DNA of 64,000 bases from contig JAFIDK010000002.1 in assembly GCA_017051695.1 (NCBI GenBank), positions 434,001 to 498,000 of the forward strand, in the 5' to 3' direction. The stretch's first letter is position 1, and each line of letters starts with the position of its first letter. The notes under the pieces are model-generated. The model was not told the origin of the DNA. It was given only the letters and a program-made list of their open reading frames with translations, and did no database searches. A program made the translations under genes and the position numbers. Below, in pieces: positions 28,303 to 37,068 of the stretch. The stretch comes from Algoriphagus aestuarii (GTDB lineage Bacteria > Bacteroidota > Bacteroidia > Cytophagales > Cyclobacteriaceae).

Positions 28303-28374
28303 TAGTCCGTACGGGAATCGAACCCGTGTTTCATCCGTGAAAGGGATGCGTCCTAACCCCTAGACGAACGGACC
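28303..28374 (-). tRNA. tRNA-Glu (TTC), second copy
   Basis: Identical 72-nt sequence to the gene at 28176-28247, separated by 55 nt. The same anticodon TTC and no encoded CCA. It is the promoter-proximal copy; the two are likely transcribed together. Confidence 0.97.
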
Positions 28375-28415
28375 ATTTAAAACGTTTGAAAAACCTCCTT
28401 TTTCAAATGGTTGTG

Positions 28416-28446
28416 CAAATATAGAAGGTTCAATTTACAATACCAA
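28416..28446 (-). promoter_or_regulatory. Promoter of the tRNA-Glu pair
   Basis: On the minus strand TTG at 28444-28446, a 20-nt spacer and TATATTTG at 28416-28423, a full match to the Bacteroidota -7 element. Transcription should start near 28409, about 35 nt before the first tRNA. Confidence 0.7.
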
Positions 28447-28509
28447 TTCAGGCTCCAAAATTTCTTTGGTTTTTTGCTAAAAAGCTGAGTTAAAAGGAAT
28501 AAAATTTTC

Positions 28510-28542
28510 TTCGGCTCGAATTGCTTCTTTTGACTAATTTTG
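28510..28542 (+). promoter_or_regulatory. Predicted GAPDH promoter
   Basis: TTCG at 28510-28513 (TTTG-like), a 21-nt spacer and TAATTTTG at 28535-28542, a full -7 match. The predicted leader before the ATG is only about 15 nt. Confidence 0.5.
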
Positions 28543-28563
28543 AATTCAATAATAAACTAAACC

Positions 28564-29574
28564 ATGACTTCTACCCCTGGAAAACGAATTGCCATTAATG
28601 GTTTTGGCAGAATTGGCAGGTATACTGCCAAACTTATTTTGGAAAATAAGTTACTGAATTTAGTTGCTATCAATGACTTAGCCGATCCCAAAGCAATTGC
28701 CCATTTGCTCAAATATGACTCTATTCACGGGAAGTCTGAAAGCTCTATTGAGTGGAATGATGATGAACTGCGAGTAGATGGAAAGTCTATCAAACTTTTT
28801 AGCCATTCCAATCCTGAAAATTTACCCTGGGAAGAATTAGATATTGATTTGGTTATAGAATGTACCGGAAGATTTACAGATAGATCAGGATCAGAGAAAC
28901 ATTTAAAAGCCGGTGCCAAAAAAGTAATTATCTCGGCACCCTCTCAAGATCCAAGTATCAAGATGATAGTCCTTGGCGTGAATGATGATATTTTGACCGG
29001 AGAGGAAAAGATTATATCTAATGCTTCCTGCACCACCAATTGCCTCGCTCCTATGGTTAAGGTGTTAGATGAGAATTTTGGATTAGTGAAAGGTTATGCA
29101 TCTACCGTTCATTCTTATACCAATGATCAAAACCTGCACGATGCGCCTCACCGGGATCTAAGACGAGCAAGAGCTGCAGCTTATTCTATTATTCCCACTA
29201 CCACAAATGCCGGCAAGGCTTTGGATATTGTCCTTCCCGAACTTGCCGGAAAAGTAGAAGCTTCTGCCATGCGGGTGCCAGTTCCTGATGGTTCTTTAAC
29301 AGACCTGATCGTAGAATTGAATGAAGAAGTATCCCCAGATCAAATTAATCAGGCTTTTAAAACTGCCTGCAAAGGTAAATTAAAAGGATTTGTGGAAGTG
29401 GAAGATAGCCCGATCGTCTCCATGGACATTATAGGCAATCCACATTCCTGCATCATTGACTCCGAGTTAACTTCTACCAAAGGAAAAATGGTAAAACTCG
29501 TCGGATGGTATGACAATGAGGCAGGTTATGCGAACCGACTGGTTGACCTTAGCATCAAAATCACAAAAGCATAA
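28564..29574 (+). CDS. gap: Glyceraldehyde-3-phosphate dehydrogenase
   Basis: NAD-dependent type I GAPDH of glycolysis. The Rossmann motif INGFGRIGR is at residues 11-19, the catalytic C156 in ASCTTNCLAP, and His in the STVHSYTNDQN block. An Asp in AINDLAD at the nucleotide-ribose position favours NAD. 336 aa is typical. The stop codon directly abuts the stop of the convergent VOC gene. Confidence 0.96.
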   Translation: MTSTPGKRIAINGFGRIGRYTAKLILENKLLNLVAINDLADPKAIAHLLKYDSIHGKSESSIEWNDDELRVDGKSIKLFSHSNPENLPWEELDIDLVIECTGRFTDRSGSEKHLKAGAKKVIISAPSQDPSIKMIVLGVNDDILTGEEKIISNASCTTNCLAPMVKVLDENFGLVKGYASTVHSYTNDQNLHDAPHRDLRRARAAAYSIIPTTTNAGKALDIVLPELAGKVEASAMRVPVPDGSLTDLIVELNEEVSPDQINQAFKTACKGKLKGFVEVEDSPIVSMDIIGNPHSCIIDSELTSTKGKMVKLVGWYDNEAGYANRLVDLSIKITKA

Positions 29575-30636
29575 TCAGGCTTTCACACGGTTAAGGGAAA
29601 GCATTTTTACGATAAAATTCGGAAGTGTTTTCCCTTGCTTTCTCTTTTTGAGGTCCAAGTACCAGCCCCACTTTTCCATGATAGGAATTTTGTGTGTTTC
29701 TACCATTTCTACCAAAGTCCCATCTGGATCCTCTATGTAGGCAAAATGGCCGGCTGCTTTACCCATATCAAACCCATTATTGCTATCCACAGTGAATGGA
29801 TATCCGGAGTTTTGAAGGTTGGTGCGAAGGTTTTTCATCCCACACACATCAAAGCAAACATGGATGAAACCCAAATCACCCCATAACCTGCCTTCATAGA
29901 TTTTAGCTCTTTTGGAATCTTTGACTGCCACTAACTCTACTGTAGTTTGACATAGTAATTTTCCAAAAGCACCTGTCCTTTCTCCAGGACTTCTTAAAAT
30001 GACTCTCGAGAAAGTTTCTTTTTCTCCTATCAATGGAGAGAAATCATCCCAGACTTTCGTATCCTGAAATAGAATTTCAGTATGCTGGTAGTGACTTTTA
30101 TAAAGTGGTATTGATTTTTCTACATCTGTAACACCGATGACTACTCCTGAAACCCCACCGGTTAAGTCTGCATTTTTTGAGAACCAAGATTGGTTTTCCT
30201 CTATTTCAAAAATATTTCCGTAAGGATCTTTCAGATAAAAATGTGAAATACCTATTGGGTTTTTCGTGGGCTTGCCTAAAAGTTGCACGCCTTCGGAAAC
30301 CATGAAATTATAAGTGTCTTGGATGTTTTTACATCGGATTTTTACTGCAAGGATACCTAAGTCTCCCCATGCTATTTCTTTCTGCGGTGCTGTCGGAGTT
30401 CGAGACGTATATTGCCATATTTCAAAGCCTCCACCGCCTTGCATATTCATCGCAAGGATCGCATGTCTCTTTTCCACTTTGCCGGCAGTATAGCGAGTCA
30501 TTAATGCGGCTTCGGCACTATCCTGAAAGATAGGAACATCCATTTTAAAAATTCTCCTGTACCACTTCCACGCTTCATTGGCATCCTTTACTCCTATTCC
30601 TACTTGCTGAATGCCATTAATGGTTGCTTTATTCAT
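29575..30636 (-). CDS. Two-domain VOC (glyoxalase/dioxygenase superfamily) protein
   Basis: 353 aa with two vicinal-oxygen-chelate modules: residues about 6-150 starting INGIQQVGIGVKD, and about 160-335 starting GVSGVVIGVTD. Each has a DP(Y/D)G block (KDPYGNIFEIEE and EDPDGTLVEMVE) with the metal-ligand glutamate, and HFY or HVC histidines. This could be an aromatic-ring or lactoylglutathione-like enzyme; the substrate is not identifiable. It is 10 nt downstream of the glycosyltransferase gene, so probably in its operon. Confidence 0.8.
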   Translation of the reverse strand: MNKATINGIQQVGIGVKDANEAWKWYRRIFKMDVPIFQDSAEAALMTRYTAGKVEKRHAILAMNMQGGGGFEIWQYTSRTPTAPQKEIAWGDLGILAVKIRCKNIQDTYNFMVSEGVQLLGKPTKNPIGISHFYLKDPYGNIFEIEENQSWFSKNADLTGGVSGVVIGVTDVEKSIPLYKSHYQHTEILFQDTKVWDDFSPLIGEKETFSRVILRSPGERTGAFGKLLCQTTVELVAVKDSKRAKIYEGRLWGDLGFIHVCFDVCGMKNLRTNLQNSGYPFTVDSNNGFDMGKAAGHFAYIEDPDGTLVEMVETHKIPIMEKWGWYLDLKKRKQGKTLPNFIVKMLSLNRVKA

Positions 30637-30646
30637 TCCTCTTTAA

Positions 30647-31360
30647 TTACGAAGTCTTTTGCTGTTTTAATAAAGTACAATATAGACTTTTGATCGAATC
30701 AGGAGATATTTTCAATAAAAAAAGTGTGAATGCAATCAGATTTGCAAGCTGCACTTTCAGCCAACCATTTCCTTCATATTTCCTCGCAGAAACTTTGATT
30801 TCTTTTGGAATCACATGAAAATCAGAGATTTTTTTGATCCTTCTAGTCAGATCAAAGTCCTCCATAATGGTGAATTTTTCATCAAACCCTCCCAATCTTT
30901 CAAAAAGATTTCTCGTAATATAAAGGGTTTGATCTCCACCTCCAGCAAAAATTCCATTAAAGCGTGTAAACCAAGAGTTGATTTTCAGGAGAAAATTGTT
31001 AGAATCAAAGCTATAACGGTAACAACCAGCCTCTTTCCCCAAAAAACAATTTTTTATAATATCCTCAGAAAAATTTATGGCAGGTCTGCAATCAGCATGG
31101 ACAATGTAAAAAATAGCACCCTTTGCTTCCTTAATTCCAAAATTGATCTGATGTGCCCTTGACTTTTTTTTGCTATGGACAAGAATGGCCCCAAAGTCTT
31201 TGGCTATGGAAATGGTGGCATCAGTACTTCCTGCATCAGAAACGATGATTTCTTGTATGGAATTGCCTCCATATTCCCAAAGCATTGGAAGTAATTCGAC
31301 AAGATTCTTTGATTCATTGAGAGTCGGAATGATAATGGAAATTTTAATATCCTCAGTCAT
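30647..31360 (-). CDS. Family 2 glycosyltransferase, TIGR04283-like
   Basis: 237-aa GT-A glycosyltransferase. SIIIPTLNESKNL at the N-terminus binds the nucleotide, VSDAGSTD lies near residue 40, and HADCRP carries the DxD-like metal site near 93. GGDQTLYITR and FDEKFTIMEDFDL match the selenodomain-associated GT2 subfamily (TIGR04283). A hydrophobic C-terminal stretch may lie on the membrane. It overlaps the DUF6134 gene by 8 nt, which indicates coupling. Confidence 0.83.
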   Translation of the reverse strand: MTEDIKISIIIPTLNESKNLVELLPMLWEYGGNSIQEIIVSDAGSTDATISIAKDFGAILVHSKKKSRAHQINFGIKEAKGAIFYIVHADCRPAINFSEDIIKNCFLGKEAGCYRYSFDSNNFLLKINSWFTRFNGIFAGGGDQTLYITRNLFERLGGFDEKFTIMEDFDLTRRIKKISDFHVIPKEIKVSARKYEGNGWLKVQLANLIAFTLFLLKISPDSIKSLYCTLLKQQKTS

Positions 31361-31982
31361 CTGATTTTCTAATCACATAATTTTTGATAGAATTTTCTAA
31401 AACGACTTTCTGCAGTTCTCCCTTTTCATAGTAAAAGGTATTGGTGTTGCCATTGACTTCGATCGAATAGACCCCAGGGTCTTCTTGGGTTACTTTGGTC
31501 AGCATACCGAAATTTTCAGAAATCAGGATATCACCATCTGATGGTTCTTCAAAATAAAGCCTTGCCGGACTGCTATAAACTTTTTGACGGATAGGTTCTT
31601 TGTTTTCAAACTTGTATGTATTTGCATCCACCTTATAATGGTCTTTTTCCCATTCAACAAATGTTTCAAACTCCCCACGATTGGAATTGGAATGGGTATA
31701 GGCATTTACAAGCTGATTATTTTTGTAATCTGCTTTTTGAAGAAATTCAACATGTACTTTCCCAAAAAACCAGAACTCCACCAAACTATTGATTTCAAAA
31801 TTGGTCTGAACTCCATTTTCTGATTTCTCTGCTGTCATCCCTCCAATTTTAAATCCTGCTACGACAATATCGTATTGATGCTTGGTCTTTTTAGTCTGGC
31901 TATTCGCAGGAATTGCCGCTATTACTTGGAATAGAAAAAATATATAAAGTGTTGGTAATATGTTTTTTAAGATATTTTTCAT
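31353..31982 (-). CDS. Exported DUF6134-like protein
   Basis: 209 aa with a signal peptide (about 1-28, ending ANSQ). The mature part is a beta-rich domain (YDIVVAGFKIGGMTAEK, then YTHSNSNRGEFETFV) that fits DUF6134; no catalytic motif is evident. It sits between two glycosyltransferase genes on the same strand and overlaps one of them, so it probably serves the same envelope or lipid pathway. Function unknown. Confidence 0.75.
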   Translation of the reverse strand: MKNILKNILPTLYIFFLFQVIAAIPANSQTKKTKHQYDIVVAGFKIGGMTAEKSENGVQTNFEINSLVEFWFFGKVHVEFLQKADYKNNQLVNAYTHSNSNRGEFETFVEWEKDHYKVDANTYKFENKEPIRQKVYSSPARLYFEEPSDGDILISENFGMLTKVTQEDPGVYSIEVNGNTNTFYYEKGELQKVVLENSIKNYVIRKSDD

Positions 31983-32021
31983 AAAGTATCAAGTGATATT
32001 TTGTTTTGGATTTTGGCCTGA

Positions 32022-32630
32022 CTATTCCTGAGTGGCAACTACTATTTTTTTTACTTTCTTCCAATCTTCTAATGTATCTACATCGATGAGTGTGGGCAAT
32101 AAAGAATAGGTTATACTATGAAAATCCAACACTTTTTTACTTAGACTTAACACTTTTTCGCTGCTCCAAGGAATCTTTTGAAATAATCCCGGAATAAAGG
32201 TTTTCATGCCCAAAAGATAATATCCTCCATCATTTGCAGGTCCTATCACTACTTCGTCATGATCCAATTTTTCAAATGCTTCTTCTAAAATTTCGGAAGT
32301 CAATCCCGGGCAATCTGTTCCAATGATCAAAAGCTTATCACAACCTTTTTGAAACTGCTCCTGAAAAGCTGAGGCCATCTTTTGCCCCAAATCCCCATCT
32401 GACTGGACATGGAAGGAATAGGATTCGTCCTCTTTCTGATCAGGATTATCTACAAATTCAGAAAAATAAAGGAGCTTTTTACACTTCAATTTAGAAACCT
32501 GTGCATAGGTGACGGAAATCAGCCCTTTATAAATTTCAAGTGCCTGTTCCTCTCCTACTCCAGCAGCAAGTCTGGTTTTCACTTTGCCTAACTGGGCATT
32601 CTTCTGGAATATTATGATTCCTTTTCTCAT
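32022..32630 (-). CDS. TIGR04282-type (DUF2064) glycosyltransferase
   Basis: About 202 aa from ATG 32630; a TTG 6 nt upstream is rejected. Features are FQKNAQLGKVKTRLA near the start (nucleotide-sugar-binding KTR), IGTDCPGLT near residue 105 (acidic metal site) and GPANDGGYYLLG near 135. The family is named for arsenosugar biosynthesis but is widespread with TIGR04283 partners, as here. It is the first gene of the four-gene minus-strand set 32630-29575. Confidence 0.85.
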   Translation of the reverse strand: MRKGIIIFQKNAQLGKVKTRLAAGVGEEQALEIYKGLISVTYAQVSKLKCKKLLYFSEFVDNPDQKEDESYSFHVQSDGDLGQKMASAFQEQFQKGCDKLLIIGTDCPGLTSEILEEAFEKLDHDEVVIGPANDGGYYLLGMKTFIPGLFQKIPWSSEKVLSLSKKVLDFHSITYSLLPTLIDVDTLEDWKKVKKIVVATQE

Positions 32631-33009
32631 TTTCAATTTAAATTCTGATTTACACCTAGTAAATCGCGAGGTGATAAGATCGATAAGGTTTCAATTTCGA
32701 AACAATAATATACTTAGCTATATACGATAAAACCTCAAAAACTGGACGATGGTTAAAAAGTTTAACCTGAATTAAAGTAATATGCATAAGACTAATGATG
32801 CGAGCTCCCTAAATGTTTTTATTCATTTGCCTGGACAAACGAAGTGGTCTTAGACTTAAAATTTAACCCATTATCCTTGTTTGAGGGCATTACTTATATA
32901 AAAGAAGTCCTGCATCTAATAAAAAATCAAATTTGGGGAACGTAACTGAAAGGGAAACGTTTTTAGGAATGACATTCAATTTTCACAGATATTTAAACAA
33001 TTTTCAGCG
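32631..33009. other. Divergent intergenic region, glycosyltransferase / peroxiredoxin
   Basis: 379 nt between divergent genes, with no supported reading frame. It holds a 17-nt palindrome ggttaaaaagtttaacc at 32751-32767 and a TTTG-ending word at 32928-32935 that lacks a -33 partner. The peroxiredoxin leader probably lies here and may be redox-regulated, but no named operator was recognised. Confidence 0.45.
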
Positions 33010-33645
33010 ATGGCATTACGACTAGGAGATGTTGCCCCAAACTTTACGGCAGAGACATCTGAAGGAAAAATCGATTTTTATGAGTATTTAGGTGATGGAT
33101 GGGGAATATTATTTTCTCACCCTGCAGATTACACGCCAGTTTGTACCACAGAATTAGGTACAGTTGCAAAGCTTAAAAAGGAATTTGAAAAGAGAAACAC
33201 CAAGGTCATGGCCTTGAGTGTGGATGGTTTGGAAAGCCACAAAGGCTGGATTTCTGACATAAATGAAACACAACAAACAGAGGTGAATTTTCCTATCATT
33301 GCAGATGAGGATAAAAGAATCGCAAATCTATATGACATGATTCACCCAAATTCAAATGAAAATTTTACTGTCAGGTCTGTTTTTGTAATCGGAAATGATA
33401 AGAAAATCAAATTGATCATCACTTATCCAGCCAGCACCGGAAGAAACTTTGACGAGTTGCTTCGAGTGATCGATTCTCTCCAATTGACAGCTAATTATTC
33501 GGTTGCTACGCCTGCTAATTGGAAACATGGAGAGGATGTAGTCATTGCTCCAGCTATCAAAAATGAAGATATCTCGGCTAAGTTTCCAAAAGGACATAAG
33601 GTTATCAAGCCTTATTTGAGAACTACTCCACAACCGGATTTATAA
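33010..33645 (+). CDS. 1-Cys peroxiredoxin (Prx6 type)
   Basis: Reduces peroxides in the cytoplasm. The peroxidatic C45 is in HPADYTPVCTTE, the Prx6 signature, and it is the only cysteine in the protein, so a separate thiol must regenerate it. A C-terminal extension with KGHKVIKPYLRTTPQP matches the Prx6 dimerisation arm. 211 aa is typical. Confidence 0.94.
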   Translation: MALRLGDVAPNFTAETSEGKIDFYEYLGDGWGILFSHPADYTPVCTTELGTVAKLKKEFEKRNTKVMALSVDGLESHKGWISDINETQQTEVNFPIIADEDKRIANLYDMIHPNSNENFTVRSVFVIGNDKKIKLIITYPASTGRNFDELLRVIDSLQLTANYSVATPANWKHGEDVVIAPAIKNEDISAKFPKGHKVIKPYLRTTPQPDL

Positions 33646-33650
33646 TAAGA

Positions 33651-33676
33651 AAGGGGATGAAAATCCCCTTTTTTTA
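33651..33676 (+). terminator. Terminator after peroxiredoxin
   Basis: Stem aaggggat (33651-33658) and atcccctt (33663-33670) followed by a T-run. It reaches the 3' end of the convergent eda gene. Confidence 0.88.
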
Positions 33677-34333
33677 TGCTCTTAAAGTTCCAATTAGATC
33701 CATTGTGATTTGGATCTTCTTCCTTATTTCATCGAAATCCCCTTTTTCTACCAAGTCTTTTCTGAATAGCTGAGAGCCCATTCCTACGCAACAAACACCG
33801 GCATCAAACCAAGACTTGAGACTTTCTGCAGTTGGTTCTACACCACCTGTGGGAATCAATTCTATAGTGGGTAAGACAGCATGTACGGATTTTACAAATT
33901 CAGTTCCTAAAATGTTTGCTGGATAGATTTTGGCTAATTCTGCGCCTAGTTGTTGGGCAAAATAGATTTCAGAAACAGTTCCACACCCAGGAATCCAAGG
34001 GATATCCAATTTCTTACAATATTCCCCTAATTTAGGATTCATCACAGGTGCCACTATAAATTCAGCCCCCATATCCAGAAAGGTTTCAGCTTGCTTTGGT
34101 TCATAAATAGTCCCTACTCCAAGATAAAGTCCTGGCATCTGATCAGCGGCCTTTCTCAATGCAGGAAAAATGGATTTTGCTTCTTTTCCCCTATCTACCA
34201 TTTCTATCACTCTTATTCCACCCTCATAGGCAACTTCAAGCATTTTTAGACACTTCTTTTCATCGGGGTTAAAAAATATAGGCATCACTCCTGCTGCATA
34301 CATTCTTTTAATAAATGGACTCGGGTTTCTCAT
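33674..34333 (-). CDS. eda: KDPG/KHG aldolase
   Basis: Class I aldolase splitting 2-keto-3-deoxy-6-phosphogluconate into pyruvate and glyceraldehyde 3-phosphate. The Schiff-base lysine is in AKIYPANI (about residue 135), and the catalytic Glu is in VIEMVDRG (about 41). GVGTIYEPKQAE and a C-terminal PTGGVEPT form the phosphate site. 219 aa. It begins one nt after the kdgK stop, so kdgK-eda form an operon for the lower hexuronate pathway. Confidence 0.93.
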   Translation of the reverse strand: MRNPSPFIKRMYAAGVMPIFFNPDEKKCLKMLEVAYEGGIRVIEMVDRGKEAKSIFPALRKAADQMPGLYLGVGTIYEPKQAETFLDMGAEFIVAPVMNPKLGEYCKKLDIPWIPGCGTVSEIYFAQQLGAELAKIYPANILGTEFVKSVHAVLPTIELIPTGGVEPTAESLKSWFDAGVCCVGMGSQLFRKDLVEKGDFDEIRKKIQITMDLIGTLRA

Positions 34334-34334
34334 T

Positions 34335-35327
34335 TTATCTTTTGATTTTTCCTACTGACTCTCCTAAAACTAACTCCTGGATTTCTGCCTCTGAACATAG
34401 TAATACGTCACCAGGTACGCTATGCTTCAATGCACCGGCAGCCATTCCAAATTCCACTGCCTGTTGAGGATTCATATGTAACAATCCATGTATCAAACCT
34501 CCTGCAAAAGCATCTCCTGTCCCTACTCTATCCACTATATGGCTTAAATCATATTCCCGTGAAGCATAAACTTGTTCCTTGGAATAGATCTTTGCTGAGA
34601 TTTTATTATGAGAAGAACTAATAGACACCCGTTTGGTGGTGGTGATATATTTCAGCTGATCAAATTGTTTAAATAAATCAGATCTAGCCGCCTCAAAACC
34701 GGAATATTCCTGATTCAAACAATTGTTGAAATCACGGGTTCCAGCGATCATGACACTCGTATGGGCCATTAATTCCGGCATGACTTCATGTGGACTTTTA
34801 CCATAATTCCAGAGATTGCTTCGATAGTTTAAATCCCCAAATACTATAATGTTCCGTTTTCTTGCCTCTTTTAAAGCACGCATGGTAAAGTCAGCACATT
34901 CTTGTGATAAAGCCGGAGTGATTCCAGACCAATGGAGTGCATCCGAATTTTCAAAAATTCTGTCCCAGTCAAAATCATTTTCATCAATTTTTGTAAAAAC
35001 TGAATCAGCTCTATCATAAATAATTTTGGAACTTCTCTGCATTGCTCCCTGCTCAAGAAAATAGATTCCGATTCTACCTTCTGAATGTTTGATAAAACGG
35101 GTATCAATGCCATTTCTTCGAAGTGTAGCACTTGCAGAAAGCCCAATCTCACTGTTGGGAAATGCAGTCAAATGAATGACATGATTACCCCAAAAAGCCA
35201 ATGCTGCTCCGACATTGGCCTCAGATCCCCCAAACTCAATATCTAGCTGCCTGGTTTGAAAAAACCGCTCATTAGATGGCGGTGAAAGGCGAAGCATCAC
35301 CTCGCCCAGTGAAATAATTTTTTTCAT
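34335..35327 (-). CDS. kdgK: 2-keto-3-deoxygluconate kinase
   Basis: PfkB/ribokinase-family kinase. GGSEANVGAALAFWG near residue 33 and the C-terminal VDRVGTGDAFAGGLIHG (catalytic Asp in GTGDAF) are the two PfkB signatures. 330 aa. Sugar specificity comes from context: eda follows directly and an altronate dehydratase is divergent. It phosphorylates KDG, the product of that dehydratase, to KDPG. Confidence 0.9.
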   Translation of the reverse strand: MKKIISLGEVMLRLSPPSNERFFQTRQLDIEFGGSEANVGAALAFWGNHVIHLTAFPNSEIGLSASATLRRNGIDTRFIKHSEGRIGIYFLEQGAMQRSSKIIYDRADSVFTKIDENDFDWDRIFENSDALHWSGITPALSQECADFTMRALKEARKRNIIVFGDLNYRSNLWNYGKSPHEVMPELMAHTSVMIAGTRDFNNCLNQEYSGFEAARSDLFKQFDQLKYITTTKRVSISSSHNKISAKIYSKEQVYASREYDLSHIVDRVGTGDAFAGGLIHGLLHMNPQQAVEFGMAAGALKHSVPGDVLLCSEAEIQELVLGESVGKIKR

Positions 35328-35384
35328 TGGAGAATATATTTTCTATAATTTCAAAGCTGGAAACTAAGTTAAGGAATTTAAGAG

Positions 35385-37019
35385 ATGATAAACAAAGCAC
35401 TTTGTTTAGACCCTAGTGATAATGTAGGGGTAGCACTTACGGATTTGACTGTAGGTGAAATTTTTGATTTAAATGGACATAAAGGAAACATAATCAGCGA
35501 TGTAGCTGCCAAACATAAGTTCGCTTTAAAGGATTTTTCTACTGGTGAAGATATTTTGATGTATGGCACTATTGTAGGGGAAACGACCAAAAACATCCAA
35601 TTGGGAGAAGCGATTACTCTGGAAAATATCAAACATAAAATCAGAGATTTCAAGGAGTTAGGGGCAGTTTACGAATGGAATAAACCAAATGTAGACCACT
35701 TGAAAAACAAGCACTTCCTAGGGTATCAAAGAGCTGATGGTCAGGTAGGTACTGCTAATTATTGGTTGGTTTTACCAATGGTTTTCTGTGAAAATACCAA
35801 TGTGAAATTACTCCAGGACGCATTCGAAAAAGCATTGGGTTTTTCAGTTCAAAATCCCTATGAAAATGAAGTCCGAAATCTAGTGGCTGCCTATCAAAAT
35901 GAAAAAGTTACGGAATCGCTTTCGGAGACTGGTATTTCTTCAAGTTCCAAGGTATTTGAAAATATAGATGGCATTCGATTTTTAACCCATGAAGGTGGTT
36001 GCGGAGGTACCAGAGGGGATTCGGATACACTATGTGCATTGTTGGCTGGATATATCAATCATCCCAACGTTGCTGGAGCTACCATTCTCAGTTTAGGTTG
36101 TCAGCATGCCCAGGTTTCCATATTGCAGGATAGATTAAGCAAGATCCAAAAAGGGGCAAATAAACCATTGGTGATTTGTGAGCAGCAAACCGAAGGTACT
36201 ACGGAGCTTTTGATCAGGAAAGCAATCAAAGAAACATTTGAAGGATTGGTTGAAGCTAATAAGTTTACCAGAACGCCTGCCCCTATCTCGAAATTGGTGA
36301 TAGGACTGGAATGTGGTGGTTCGGATGGATTTTCGGGAATTTCTGCAAATCCTACATTGGGAAGGGTTTCAGATTTAGTAGTGGCTTCCGGTGGAGCTGC
36401 GATTCTCTCAGAATTTCCTGAATTATGTGGTGCTGAACAGCCAATTATTGACCGCTGTGAGGATAAACAGGTTTCGGAGAAATTTATCCGTCTGATGGAA
36501 GAATATGCCAAAGCAGCAGAAAATGTAGGAAGTGGTTTTGATATGAATCCTAGTCCGGGAAATATCAAAGACGGACTTTTGACTGATGCGATAAAATCCT
36601 GTGGTGCGGCTAAAAAAGGAGGAACAGCCCCAGTGGCAGATGTATTGGACTATACCGAATACCTTCAAAAACCAGGATTGAACCTCTTGTGTACTCCTGG
36701 GAATGATGTGGAAAGCACAACAGGACTAGCAGGAAGTGGTGCCAATATCATTCTCTTTTCCACAGGTTTAGGAACACCAACCGGTAATCCCGTTTGCCCA
36801 GTGATAAAAGTGGCTACAAACGATAAATTAACTGCCAGAATGCCTGATATTATTGATTTCAATACCGGAGGCGTGATTTCTGGGGAAGAAACCATTGAAT
36901 CCTGCGGCGAAAAACTCCTGGATCTTATTATCGATGTAGCTTCTGGAAAGGTTAAAACCAAAGCAGAAGAAAAGAAAAATTTCGATTTTATACCTTGGAA
37001 ACGAGGGGTGTCCTTATAA
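35385..37019 (+). CDS. uxaA: Altronate dehydratase (UxaA family)
   Basis: Dehydrates D-altronate to 2-keto-3-deoxygluconate. 544 aa with an N-terminal SAF domain (about 1-90) and the altronate/galactarate dehydratase body. Motifs include HEGGCGGTRGD near residue 205, LGCQHAQ, GLECGGSDGFSG near 307 and GTPTGNPVCPVIK near 465; the conserved cysteines are presumed iron ligands. It is divergent from kdgK-eda over 57 nt, so shared control by hexuronate is likely. UxaB/UxaC or UxuA are not in the window. Confidence 0.92.
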   Translation: MINKALCLDPSDNVGVALTDLTVGEIFDLNGHKGNIISDVAAKHKFALKDFSTGEDILMYGTIVGETTKNIQLGEAITLENIKHKIRDFKELGAVYEWNKPNVDHLKNKHFLGYQRADGQVGTANYWLVLPMVFCENTNVKLLQDAFEKALGFSVQNPYENEVRNLVAAYQNEKVTESLSETGISSSSKVFENIDGIRFLTHEGGCGGTRGDSDTLCALLAGYINHPNVAGATILSLGCQHAQVSILQDRLSKIQKGANKPLVICEQQTEGTTELLIRKAIKETFEGLVEANKFTRTPAPISKLVIGLECGGSDGFSGISANPTLGRVSDLVVASGGAAILSEFPELCGAEQPIIDRCEDKQVSEKFIRLMEEYAKAAENVGSGFDMNPSPGNIKDGLLTDAIKSCGAAKKGGTAPVADVLDYTEYLQKPGLNLLCTPGNDVESTTGLAGSGANIILFSTGLGTPTGNPVCPVIKVATNDKLTARMPDIIDFNTGGVISGEETIESCGEKLLDLIIDVASGKVKTKAEEKKNFDFIPWKRGVSL

Positions 37020-37020
37020 A

Positions 37021-37052
37021 AAAAAAGAGCGGCAAATTTGCCGCTCTTTTAC
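37021..37052. terminator. Bidirectional terminator between uxaA and lipoprotein gene
   Basis: A perfect palindrome with 14-nt arms, aaaagagcggcaaa and tttgccgctctttt (37023-37050), flanked by A- and T-runs. It serves the convergent genes on both sides. Confidence 0.92.
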
Positions 37053-37068
37053 TCTAAACTAAGGGTGA

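Noticed and set aside
32751-32767. Palindrome ggttaaaaagtttaacc as a terminator
   Set aside because: Seven-bp A/T-rich arms without a T-run and far from any gene end; kept only as a possible protein site.
36101-36568. 155-codon minus-strand frame within the altronate dehydratase gene
   Set aside because: Fully antisense to a strongly supported gene, with serine/proline-rich shadow composition.
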